A stretch of DNA of 64,000 bases from Callaeas wilsoni (Eukaryota; Chordata; Aves; Passeriformes; Callaeidae): assembly GCA_013398955.1 (NCBI GenBank), contig VWPU01010306.1, positions 161,935 through 225,934 on the forward strand, in the 5' to 3' direction. Of the stretch, positions 25,401-37,163 are shown one piece after another (position 1 is the first letter of the stretch; every line of letters begins with the position of its first letter). Made by a program: the position numbers and the translations under genes. Under the pieces are notes generated by a model. The model did no database searches. It had not been told where the DNA came from and worked only from the letters and a program-made list of their open reading frames with translations.

Positions 25401-28032
25401 CATTAGCTCATCATACAGTCAGTAGGGAAAATGCCTTGATGAAAAAGCCTCTTGATGATAAATACATACAGAATGTCAATAAACCAAATTTAACAGAAAA
25501 CTATTAATAATTACAGCACAATTCAATAACTTCTATACTCCTTTTTCTCTCCCAGTTGCCACACCTTAACAGTTCTTCAGCTTGGACTGAGTTGTTCTCC
25601 TTCCCTTAAGAGAATATCATTTGAATCATAGTACAATTCATCTTGTTCCAATTTCAGCGTCTTCAGTGCAGATATTTATTCACTTCATGTTGCCTTTATT
25701 GTTGGCAGAGAGAAGGTATTTTAAATGCACAACTCCTTTGGTCAGTTCTGAATAACTTTCTTAAGATGATGTGAGTTGCTTTCAAGATTTTTTTTCTCTA
25801 TTGACTCTAAAAAGGAGCATTAAACTGAATGTGGATCTCTAGACTGTGTCTTCATTTAGTTGTATGAATTTTGCCTACAGTCTCACAAGTGTAACCGAAG
25901 TCAGATTACATCTATCACCTGCCTTATTTACAGAACATCTCACAAAAAGAACTTTTTTATTAAATTGATTTGATTTACCTAACAACAGAGACCTTCCAAA
26001 ACCTGTTAAAACAGAATTAGTGGCATGAAAATCACTTATAAAGTAAAAAATTATCTTAGGGATGTTCCTGTAAATATTTAGATAACGGCATAAACATGTA
26101 TTAAGGACTCTTACAAATATGTCTTGGATCTTAAAAATAAACAGATTTTAAATTTTATTTAACATGGCATATAGAATTAAATAGAAAAGAATAAAGGAAT
26201 CAAATAAAATTTTCAAACTGAAATATTACTTCTACCCTTCAGCAATGTAGAAAATAAAATCCTGCATAAATATTTGTTTCTCCTGTGTTAGTATCTCCCT
26301 TTTGGCATATTTGTTTCTTGCTGACAACACATATTTTTTCCTTTATAGGGAAGAGGGCAGAGGGGGAAAGAGTGAGGGCTTCATCCTTTAATTAATCCAT
26401 AACAGTGTTTTTTTCTTAAAAACCAGTATTAACCTTTCATGAGATATCTTGTATTTGTACTTCAAAAATAAAATATTTTTTGTTGACTAACAGAAAACCA
26501 TTACATGGTCAAGGTTCTGTGTCCACTTTAGCTACAGCAATTAATACTTCATAAAATAGTGTATTACCCTAGTGGTTTGATGGCCTCAATATACAAGAAA
26601 AACAAGGTTTCTGTCAGAAGTAACATGATCTATTAGGCTGTATCATTTATCTAGTTAAAACCGACAAGCTTTTAGGAATTTTTCCTTCTCACAGATTATT
26701 TATTAGTATTAATAGCAGCAGCAGCGGCATCATTATCATCTTTGTTATTGAAATTATTATCATTAATTTTATCCATACAAGCAACAGGTAAATTTCATGT
26801 GGTCCTGAAAAATACAGCTTTGAAAACTATGCACTCTTCACAAGGGAATGGTTCTATAAATCTTTAAAAATTCATTATAGTGAATAGTACACAATGCATA
26901 GTACGTAAAAATGTGGTGATAAATAAGACATTACTAACATATTTTGTGTTATAATACACTTAGTGAAAGCGATATTTTATTTTTAGAGAGAGGAACATAT
27001 CTGAAAAGTACTATGAAAACTTTATTTTGATGAAATATAACATGCTACTAATTATAAATGCCTGATAATACAAAAAATACTGAAAGATTTCCTTTTTGTT
27101 TTAACACATTGTAATGGAAATTTTGAATCAATTCCTGCAGTCCTAGGAAAAGCTGTGAAATTTTTTTCAGAGTGCTGTTACCAGAAGCAATTAAGCTGCC
27201 TATAATTAGATCTCATAGATCTTTTCCAGGTTTATGAACATACATTTTCATTTATTTGAATGAGAGTCCTACACAATGAACACCTTTGTTTGCTTAAACT
27301 AATATTTTTTTTAAATTTAGTAAACTTTTTGAATTGGTATGTATTTTTCCTAATCCTACCATTTGTACCTTTTAGAATATGCATAACAACAAAGAAAAAT
27401 TCAAAAAACCTACATGAAAGACAGCAAAACAATCAAAGTAAAAAGATGGTAAATCACTGAAAATCAGATTCATTGTATAGTTACTTTCTATGGGTAATGA
27501 CACATCTGTATGGGGGCAAAGCATCCTTTCTCTATTCATCACTGAAAATAAAAAAAGCCTTTAAAACCAGCTTAGCCTAGAGATCCATTAGATGGTTAAA
27601 ACTAGGGGATATTAATTCTACCATGGCTTTTCTGTGCCTACACTCCTCTAAAAGAGGAGAAAATGCCGTTTTCTACTGCCTCAATATTTCTACAGATGAG
27701 AAATGGACAGGTCTCAGCTGAGCATAGCATACTTTTCCTCTGGAAGCAAAGAGGGACTTCAGGGATCTTCAGGGAGCTGAGGGTTCACGCTTTGTTTTCC
27801 TGAGGTAGTAGTTAGTATCTGCTGGAATTCTCCATCTTTTCTTACTTCTCTGAGCTTCCACTCAGGGAGAAAAGACAGATTCACCTTTCTTATCATTCTT
27901 TGTACAAACTCTTCTGCTCTCAAAACCTAGCTCTTCAGATTTCAGTGTGTAATCTGCTGCTTTGTACAAATTAAGTAAGATTTTGTTAAAAGAAAATTCT
28001 ACAAGATCTTTTTCCCTTTTTCTGTCTCTTTC
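25401..28032. other. Unique non-coding sequence
   Basis: Very AT-rich. It includes an imperfect trinucleotide stretch near 26700-26770 (GCAGCAGCAGCGGC next to ATTATC-type units). No gene or mobile element recognised. Confidence 0.5.
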
Positions 28033-28117
28033 TGGTCTTGTGGGTTTGGGGATGTTTTGTTTACTTGGGGTTTTTTTGCTTCTTTCGGTTTTTGGGGTTT
28101 TTTTTCTTGTTTTTGGT
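28033..28117 (+). repeat. T/G-rich low-complexity tract
   Basis: Runs of T separated by G clusters, similar to 12340-12495. The long minus-strand open frame crossing it (27862-28326) is Lys/Pro/Thr-rich because of this composition and is not a gene call. Confidence 0.75.
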
Positions 28118-29449
28118 ATTAAAAACATGATATAGCAAGTACAGAAGTATTCACATAGCCATCCTGTGAAGCAATTTTCTGTTTTTGAGCCTGCAGAAAT
28201 TCTACTAGTCACCAGTGCCTCATGCTTTCCTAGGTGGATGCACACACTGCATGTGGGGATCCATTTGGAAGTGCAGCAGATATTACTGAGAGGAGGATGC
28301 TCCAGGTGGAACCATGTAAGACACATTTTGAAGAGCTACACCATCCCTGTGTTGTCAGCCTTGACTCTTGCAGCTGTCAAGAGAGTAAAACTTGATAATG
28401 AAGAAACAGGTTTCTTGTTTCTGAACAGTACGATCTTTTAAACACTTTGCATATTCATTAGTTTCAGAATTGCAAATATTTCCTGCACTTTATTCTTCCT
28501 TTAATATTTTTTCTTGTGTATGAGGCAGTTTAGTGTTGTTCAAGGCATTCATGTATTGCCAGGTATCAGTTTCCTATAAAATAAAAAGACCATTTCTCTT
28601 GAATACAGCTCTCATGTTTTCCTCAGCAAGTAACAGATTATTACTGCATCTGCAAGAGACATGGGAGTGACAAGGCACCAAATGGCTTCATTGCTTATCT
28701 TTTCTGACTGAAATTGGATTTATACCAAGGAGAACAGAGAATATAACCTGGCTTTGAAGTTCAATGCATCCATTCACATAGTCAAACAACCACGTGGTAG
28801 AAACCAATTATCTTCACTAATAATTCATTCTCAGAATCAAAAGACCAGATTTCACAGTAATCAGGGCAATCTTCAGCACAAAAAAAATAATGCTTGCATA
28901 TGAGTGAGAATAACTGACTGTATTTAATAAAATATACGGATTCGCTTTTTTTTCTGTAGAGAACATGCAGCTTTTCCTGTCATCCATTTCTCATAGGAAA
29001 AATAGACTTCCCTGTGAGAAAGAGGACCTGTAAAAGGAAATTGTTTTAAGCCAATTGTTTAATTAATTTAAGCCATTGTTTAATTAAAAGAGACAAAATA
29101 TTTCATCAGAGGGTAGCTCAAGTATATGAGAAACAGAGTGAGGTGCCATGTTATTCCTCCATGAATATTTTAGTTTTGTCTTGAGATTATGTGTGCAGAG
29201 TTGGTTTTCCTCAGGAGATCCGTAAGCCCAATTGAATACAACAGCAGTGACCAACCTGCTGCAGGAAGCTACGGTTTTTGCCACGTTTGGGCTGGGCAAT
29301 CTCCAGGGTTCCTCCCACTTCAGCCATTCTGTCCTGTCTGTGGTTCCATCATTCTGGACATTACAACTGTCACTCATCTAAAACGACACATAAAGAGCAT
29401 CCTTTTTTGCCATAATACAACATGGTTGAAAGAGCTTAAGATGTAAAGT
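28118..29449. other. Unique non-coding sequence with a short duplication
   Basis: No gene recognised. A 20-odd-base imperfect tandem duplication lies at 29045-29087, annotated separately. Confidence 0.5.
29045..29087. repeat. Imperfect tandem duplication, 2 copies of about 21 bp
   Basis: The unit 'ttaagccaattgtttaatta' is followed directly by a second copy lacking one A ('ttaagccattgtttaatta'). Each copy includes the palindrome TTAATTAA or a near version of it. Confidence 0.75.
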
Positions 29450-30128
29450 GCTGCAGACTTGGAGCAAAATGGCTGGAAATCTGCTCAGCGGAAAAGGACG
29501 TTGGACTGAAGCAGCAGAGTGCCCATGTGGCCAATAAGGTGACTGGCATCCTGGCCTGTATTAGAAATAGTGTGGCCAGTAGGACCAGGGAAGTGATCAT
29601 TTCCCTCTGCTTGGCACTGGTGAAGCCACACATTGAATACTGTGCTCAGTTTTGGGCGCCTCATTACAAGAAAGAAACTGAGGTGCTGGAGAGTGTCCAG
29701 AGAAGGACAATGAAGCTGGTGAAGGCTTTGGAGAACAAGTCCTGTGTGGAGAAGCTGAGGAAGATGGGGTTGTTTACTCTGGAGAAAAGGAGGCTGAGAG
29801 GGAAACTTATCACTCTCTAAAGCTATAAGAAAGGTGGTTGTAGCCAGGTGGGGGTCAGCCTCTTCTCCCAGGTAAGAAGTGATAGGATAGGAGGAAGCAG
29901 CCTCAAGTTGTGCCAGGGGAGATTTAAATTGGATATTAAGAAAAATTTCTTCACTGAAAGGGAGGTGAAGAGTTGGAACAGGCTCAGGAAGTGGTGGAAT
30001 CATCATCCCTGGAAGTGTTCAAGAAAGATGTCGATGTGGCACTTAGAGACTTTGTTTATACATGGACCTGGCAGTGCTGGGTCAATGGCTGGACTCAATG
30101 GTCTTTTCCAATCTTAATGATTCTATGA
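29450..30128 (+). mobile_element. CR1 LINE, 5'-truncated 3' part
   Basis: The plus strand runs colinearly with the last part of a CR1 element: the end of ORF2, then a 3' UTR with phrases such as 'tctcttctcccaggtaa', 'gtgataggat', 'aaaaatttcttcactgaaag' and 'ggaagtggtggaatcatcat', ending at 'aatgattctatgagtc', the CR1 terminal octamer region. The left boundary is the 5' truncation point. Near 29505 about 25 bases of the usual coding sequence are missing, which breaks the frame. It is one of the better preserved copies in the window and the only one here on the plus strand. Confidence 0.95.
29527..29817 (+). pseudogene. CR1 ORF2 C-terminus (reverse-transcriptase 3' domain remnant)
   Basis: About 97 codons remain open and correspond to the extreme C-terminal part of the CR1 ORF2 protein, downstream of the polymerase core. 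Visible family signatures are [32 protein letters not shown], and [11 protein letters not shown] followed by LITL and a stop at 29818-29820. In intact CR1 the frame continues past this point (typically ...LYNYLKGGC), so the stop is a lesion. The endonuclease domain and the catalytic reverse-transcriptase motifs are absent because of 5' truncation. There is no start codon of its own (the open stretch begins at GTG). It is a dead retrotransposon fragment, not a host gene. Confidence 0.9.
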
Positions 30129-33100
30129 GTCTTTATTTTGGGGAAATTAAAGCAACAGCAAAAAACAACAGTAAAAAGTAAAATGCTTGGTAATGTTGAC
30201 TTTACTTGTTCCGGCAGACAGATAGAAGACTATCTCCAGAGTCATAAACTATTCCTTGTGAACAGAATTCTTGGAAAGATCCTTGAGGAAATGTTCCATA
30301 CTGCATACCTTTTCAATAGCAACCAAAATCTTGAATCTTCATTGCACCTAAAATCAGACTGGAATAATGTTCTCAAAATAGGAATATGACCAAAATCTTT
30401 ACATCTTCAGAAAATACATAATGTGTCTTAGGAAAATACTCAAATACACCACTGGGTTTTGCATTTGCACTTCAGCCCCAGGACTATCTTAGCTTGGGAG
30501 CAAAAGCCTGGTCTTGGTTTTGTCTGGTAAAATGCTATGAAGTCATAAAGAATATTATATACAGGGAAGAGTCACAAAATAAAAAAGACTGCTTTCTAAA
30601 GAGCTAACTCACATCATTCTCTTCAAAAAATAACATTTGATGAATTTTTGATTGTACATTACAGGCCATATTTGAAACAGTGGGAAAATTTGAAAGGAAA
30701 GGAATTAAGAAAATAATTCTAGGATCAAGGTATCCTTCAGAAACGCACAAATTTCAGATTATTATGCTCAGAATTAACCAGCTAATTTTATGAAGACTAA
30801 TAAAAGCAGAGATTATTGATGTGGCAGAGTCCACAGTGACTGCTCACTGGCTGACTGCCTTGTGGGAAGAGTAATGCCTGGAATGTCTCACCATAATGAG
30901 TAATCCAACAAAGACACATTTACATATTTCGTCCAAAGTGAATTAGCAAAATTACTTGGACAATGACAGTAAGTGTTTCTTAATTACATGATAGTATTAG
31001 CAGGGAAATAATTATCTGTAACTAGCAGTAGACAACCACTGGCATCCATAGATTCTCTCTTCTATCACCCATTATGAGACTTGAGCAAGAAGTGTCCAAG
31101 ATATTTGTATAAATCACCTATGCACCTATCAGCACCTTAAGACTTGAAACAGTTAACTAGTCACTGTTTTCTCAGTATTTCCAAGCACTCATTATTTGCC
31201 TTTTTCATCCCTTTGATTTAGCTTGTAAATTCTTTGTACCAAAGATAATCTTTCTGCTCATATTTTTATTTTTTCTTCTTTTTATAAAAGGATATTTCCA
31301 AATCTTAAAATGCCACAATAACGGAAAACAGTTAGAGTCATCACAACAGAGACTAAATTAGAAAAAAAAATCATTCTGTATAATTTGCTAGCAAGCAATT
31401 AGAAAGAAAATCAATAACCAGACATGGCTCCATATTCAATTCTTTCTCTAAAATCATATAATATATGCTTTCTGAATAGCACATTGATAGGCACTGGGAT
31501 ATTTGTATTGGATTTGCGCAGCCATAAAGTCATACGTAGACAACATGCATTGTATTTCTTCCACTCAAACTCCAGCAAAGAAAATTGAGTGCATTAATAG
31601 TTCTGCTTTCCAGTTCTGACATTCAAAATCTGTACTAGAAATATTAAGCAATGTAACCAGGATCAGAGGATGAGAGATTCAGAAAGAGAAGAAATAAAAA
31701 GGATATCATGTTATTCTACCCTAGCCATCAGAACTATCTCTGTCCTTTTATTTTGAGAGTTAGACTGAAGTGGTATGACTTTAGTATAATGAAGATATTC
31801 TTGTTGGTTATTTAAATTATTTTTTAACAATGGAAGGGTAATAAAACCTGGAGTCCTAATTTATTTTCTGTCTTGAAGACCAGTATAAATTATATGCCTC
31901 AGTCTGGATTACTGTAATTTCAACAGAATGGCATGAGTTGCACTGTCAAAAGGCTGTACATGATACCTTCAATGACAATATTCACTGAATGTAGCAAGCT
32001 TGGAATGTGGCTTTAATTCAGTAAATTCAATAATTGACTAAATCACTTATTTTTTGCAGGTTATTTTGGCTTGTGAAATTACCAGGAAAGGTAAACACAT
32101 TCACAACTGAAAGAGAGCTGCATAAAGTAAGGGAAAAATAGTCAATAATAAAAATAACACGGCTTTGTCTTGATTGACAGCTTTGAGTTATCAAAATTAA
32201 TTACATAATACTGATTCACTTCATTAATCATGAAGTTGACAAGAAAATCAGAACAATGGACATTTAATAACACTAAGTTCACGAGCACTGATTTCTAAAT
32301 AAATTTGCCACAGAATAAAAGGTTAAAATTCCACAGATGGATAATGGCTCTTATGGTTTCACTGTTGTCCTTTTTGCTTTTCAAGAGACTTGGTGAAACT
32401 CCTACATCTATTCATGCAAGAAAAAATGGTAGCAACAACATTTTGTATCATTAGATTTTCTTTTTAGGACTACTTAGTATCAACATTTCAATCTTTTAAA
32501 TGCCATTTGTAAAATACAGTTAACCACTTTTCTTTTACATGATTAATGAGTTTTTACATCAATTGAATCATTTATTATTTCTTTATGTTATTTGCTTCAA
32601 TTATATTGGAGGTGTATGTAGTTTAAAGCAAAATTATGTGAAGGTCTTTAGTAAAGTGCCTGGTTCTGGTCATGGTGAATCAGAATGATTCAGAAAATAG
32701 AGTTGTTCACTACTTAGACTACTTTCTAGTCTACTATTTTAGCCTTAGGAATCAGAATTCTAGTGGTAAAAGTCAATCTGATGATACTCAGTTGCTAAAT
32801 TTTGTTTCACTGGGTAAGTATATTTTAGTCAATACTCTGCAGGAAAAATTCTGACTGATATTTCTATAGACATGGTGGAATAAAAACTGTATCTTTCTTG
32901 ATTACAAAGCTCAATGAAATATCAGAAATTATGCTTGATTCTCCACAGCCTTGTACATTTTTTGGCTTTCTACATTATTCTGATATTCTGATTCAGTAGC
33001 ATATTTCACTTTAAATAATTACGAATCACCCCACCAGGCTGTTCAAAATCAAGGTCTTTTTATGCACAGAGTACTGAAAAAGCCATTTGTGAAGAATCTC

Positions 33101-35984
33101 TGCGGTGAGCTCAAAAATCACTTCACCTTTATAATTTCAGAGGAATGACAGTATATGTTGTTAAATTTAAGTAGGCATGGAAATGGAAATATAGGCAGAA
33201 AAATTATGGAACAATGCCCATGCAGACATACACATTTTAAGAAAGCAGTAGCAAAACAAGAAAAAAGTTAAATGTTTCTGAGTATGCTAGTCACAGCTTA
33301 AGAAAGTTATTTCACTTTTCTTGTCAGTGTTACCTTAAGTCACTGTTGTTTGGCTCAAGGAGATATTACCAGGAGTAGCCAGAACTTTCCATTTTAGCAG
33401 TAGTGCTGGTATTTGATAAGCATCCTCAGGAGACAACATACAGTGCCAACTCTTCTGTGAGGTAGGCATAATTTCACTAATTTTAAGACTAGAGACACCT
33501 TACACATCATGCTAGCTCATATATCAATTTCCTTCGTCTTAGACTTGATTAGGTCTTGTAGCTGCTGTAACTTACAAATTGTCTGTAGTCCTGAGTTTCA
33601 GATATCAAGTTTCAGTTATAAACCATGAGTCAACCAGAAAAATCTTTAACCTTTAAGCCTTTTTGTTCCTAGTTCTGTATTCTAATTTTATGGGTGTTAA
33701 ACTTAAACAGGTATAAATCTATAAACTAGATATAAATCTATAACTAGCTTTATAAAGTAACTGGTATGGTAATGTCCCCTCTATAAAATTAGATTAATTC
33801 TAGATTGCATTCACTCCCTTTGTACTTTAATTCTATCTCCTACTTCATGGCTTTTTCTCTGCATCTTGTTCCACAGGGTCTGAAATTATTCCTTATATTT
33901 GGATGGTACAGAAGTTAGGACATCTCTTCTGTGTTGCAATAAAATCTTGCTTTGTTAGGGTTTTTTTCTCCATTCTGAAGTATCAAAGATTAAGTACCTT
34001 GCAGATTTCCCAATGAGAGATTCATAACAAAAGAAATCCCCTAGAATTCAATAAAGGAAAGACACTTTAAGTCAGGGAAGAGGTGATCACTGGTGGTTAT
34101 AAAAGTAGTCAAGAGTAATAGGAATTTTACCAAGCCAGACTCAGTGGGTGTATGGATAACTGTGCGCATATAAGTCTCTAAGTACTGTATGATTCAGCGT
34201 GCTCTTTCTGTCACTCACTTCATCTCACTCATTATTTTACTCTCCCCAAAAGCTCAGTGTTTTTGTTCAAAGCAGCTTCTTTCACCTTAGTGCTCCTGCA
34301 AGGCCTGTTTTCAGGGAGGAACACATAAAGCATTGACTGCTAAATTGCCTGCAGCCTTCCTAAAGTAGATCTGAAAACCTTCCTTATACCACAGTTCCTC
34401 CTTTCCTAACACCATTGGCCAGGACATATGATCATTTGGGGCACCTGAGCTGTGTGCCCCACTCTTAGCAGCAGCCCCGCTATTGCTAATCCATCTCCAG
34501 ACATGCTGTAAGCAGAAGCAGCAGAGAGGATGCTACTGATAGCTGCTGCTGCTGTTGTTTGTATAGCTCCCACATTTGGTGTGGGGATTTCTCTCACCAA
34601 TTTTTACCTTTCCAAAAGTTTGTTCTGGCTTCTCTCTGAAACACAGGATCCTCTTGACCAAGGGCTTTAAAGCTTACTATTTTTTTCTCAATCATTCTTT
34701 TTCTTTTTCCAAATTTGTAAAAAATAACTCCTGTAAAACATGTCCTCACATGCAACCCAGTCCCTCAGTCTGAATTCATATGACTTCTCTGGCACTATTT
34801 GCAGACATGGCCAAACATCTTCATATGTTTTTCAACTGGTTTCAAGGTTTCAAGATCTGATGTAGTGAAGAAAATAGAGTCATTGTTTCAAATTCTGCAG
34901 TTTCAGTATGCCAGAGACCTGGAGAACGGATTCTTTCATGTCACTAATGAAATTTTTATCTTCCTCTCTCTTTACTGTAGCTGCTTTAATTCTTTTGAAG
35001 AAATATAAATCTCTCACAGTTTAAAAATTGTTTTCTCTACCTATGCTTTCTCTATATTTTCTTTCCTTTGGTCTCTTTCTGTCTTTTTACTTCCCTCTTT
35101 TTTTTCATTTCAGTCCTCTCTGACTTTCTGGTTTATTTCCTTTTTAAGGTTAAATTCTACCACAGGAAGATTTTTTCCTATTCTCTGCAACACAATGTGC
35201 AAAGTCTTCTTTTTTTTTTATTGTTTGGTTGAAAACCTAGACTAAATGCACGAAAACAGACTGTACTTTGTTGGAGCATTAGAGAACCATTAACCTGAAA
35301 CAAGAGTACAGGCAAAAGAAAGAAGCAAGACCACTTCAAAATGGGATTAATATCTGTTGCCCTGAAGAATGGATACATCGCCTTTTAAAGAGGTTTCTTT
35401 CTAGTCAGTTCTGTCAGCATTTCATCTTGTTTAAGATAATTCATCTTCTTTATAGTGCAGTGTATATCCATGTTCTGCTACAGATGCAGTGCAATTTCCC
35501 ATTTTTAAATTTTTGTTAAAGATGTTTCCATTTCTTCTAAATGTTTCTTTTTGATGAAAACTCATTCACATTCATTGAATATCAGAGCAGATTCAGTAAA
35601 AAAGGAAAAGGAAGAAACAAATTAATATAAAACACCTATACATATGCTCAAAAGTCATGTTAAGATTCTATCTCCTAAATTGAGTTCTTTATTATGGGCT
35701 TTTCTCTCTTTTTACTTATTCAGATTTCCAGAAACCCAAAAAAGTGTAATCTCACTTTCTCAGTGGGTAGCTGATTTGAGAAGTGAGGTATATTGGTGTT
35801 TTCTTTTGTTTGTGGCTCTCACATAACTGAATATTTTTTGGAAGCAGATGCTTGGTTTATGATAATCATATAACTGCGGGTTGGCCTGGAGAGTTCTTTG
35901 AAAAGTTACATCACAAGGGGATTTCATCAGTGCTTCTAACATATTTTGAACAAAACATTATTGGAAATGTCAGCTTTGCTAAAG
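30129..35984. other. Unique non-coding sequence (about 5.9 kb)
   Basis: AT-rich with dense stops. No recognisable gene or mobile element. There is a short direct repeat of 'tataaatctataa' at about 33713-33743. Pyrimidine-rich sequence occurs at about 35040-35130. Confidence 0.5.
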
Positions 35985-36100
35985 CAAGAGACAGATGAGA
36001 ACATCATATCATCTAGTCTGACCTTCTATATATCACAGGCCTGTAAGTTTCACACTAATATTTTGTAATATCTAAAGATTTATTTAAGCCAGATGTCTCA
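35985..36100 (-). repeat. Probable ancient amniote interspersed repeat (CR1-like 3' end)
   Basis: The phrases 'catcatctagtctgacc', 'tatatcacaggcc' and the following 'taagtttcacactaatat' parallel a repeat common in turtles, crocodilians and birds (roughly: gatcatctagtctgacctcc, tataacacaggcc, then cacccagtaat). The 'atcatctagt' core is shared with the reverse complement of CR1 3' ends, which suggests the orientation. Divergence is high and the right boundary is vague. Confidence 0.5.
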
Positions 36101-36400
36101 GTTCTCAGATTGGTGTAGATAGAGGTAATGGCAGACCTAAGCAAACTGAGTGCCTTAGGCTTCTTCATGATTATGGTGAGATGATCCCAGCAGGTAAATC
36201 ACATCTGATACAGCAGTGTTTCTTCCTTCTCTCCTTCTTCATAAAATGCCCACCAAACCTGGGAGAAAATGCTCATTTATGCAAAATCAACACCCAGTGT
36301 TAGTCTGAGTAAATGAACTCATAGAGATTCTCTGTTACAGAATTGACCCTCACTACTTATTTGTCTCAGTTTAAAGACAAATTTTAGGAGAAAAACGCTC
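36101..36400. other. Unique non-coding sequence
   Basis: Nothing recognisable in this 300-base spacer. Confidence 0.45.
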
Positions 36401-37163
36401 TGGAGAGAGTGTTTTCTCTAAAGAGAAAGGGCTTCAGTAACTTCCTTTATTTTTTCTGCCAATGAGAAATGAATGCCAGTGGACGAAAGCAAAAAAAACC
36501 CCTGTTTATTAACAAAAAAGAGGAGGTGCCCACAAGGCACAGAAAAAGATTGAATAAATGCTAGATACTGAACTCCCAGAATCTTAACCTCCACCCACAC
36601 CCACCCACAGCAGAACAAAAAAAACCTCACAAATGCTTGGGGAAGAAAAATACACAGGCTGATCATGTGGCCCAGAAAGCAAAGTGGCAACTGTCTCCTT
36701 TGTCTCTGGGAAGGGGAAAAGGACTTCACACAGCAGCCCGGAGCAGAACAGATGGGAAACCTGTTGAGCCTCTGGGGTTGGTCTCCTCCTCACAGCAGGC
36801 GAAGCTGGAGGATTTTGGTATCCTTTCTCCTGTTGGATCAGCTTCTCTGAGGTCCCTGCTGGCTCCCGAGACTGAAAATCAAGTTGAAAACAATCCAAGG
36901 AAAAAAATCAAAAAGCTGACAGGATTCCCCGTACAGCCTCCAGGCTAGGGGAAGGAAAAAAAGAAAGGAAAACTTCTTGCTTCAAGCTAGCAAAAACCAA
37001 TCTAGCAAAAGCAAGAACGTAATATCCTGCTCTGCGCTGCAGCAGAGCACAATCCAGGAAGAAGCTTTGAATAAAACCCATGCAGGAGCCAAGGCTCCCC
37101 ATCCCTCTCCCCGGGCCATCTTACAACTTTAGCAGCCATTTCTGGGCATAAAGCAGACAATCA
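36401..37163 (-). mobile_element. LTR-like retroelement block of unassigned family
   Basis: Read on the minus strand, the block starts near TGATTGTCTGCTTTATGCCC. It is GC-richer than its surroundings and ends with an AATAAA signal followed by a T-rich stretch and about 100 bases to a possible end at CA (36401). A U3 to poly(A) signal to U5 arrangement of about 760 bp is what an ERV LTR looks like. The neighbouring DNA shows none of this composition. The open frames on both strands in this block (about 100 codons each) do not resemble viral proteins. I see no TATA box I would defend and no clear target-site duplication, so a processed 3'-UTR copy or another repeat class remains possible. Confidence 0.45.
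36505..36510 (-). terminator. AATAAA poly(A) signal in the LTR-like block
   Basis: TTTATT on the plus strand gives AATAAA on the minus strand, followed (minus direction) by 'caggggttttttttgctttc', a plausible cleavage and GU/U-rich downstream region. Confidence 0.4.

Noticed and set aside
27862..28326. 154-codon minus-strand open frame
   Set aside because: It crosses the T/G-rich tract at 28033-28117, which prevents stops and gives a Lys/Pro/Thr/Arg-rich peptide.
29485..30006. Longest open frame of the window (173 codons, minus strand)
   Set aside because: It is antisense to the CR1 element at 29450-30128, and CR1 3' ends are often open on the opposite strand. The real coding direction is plus.
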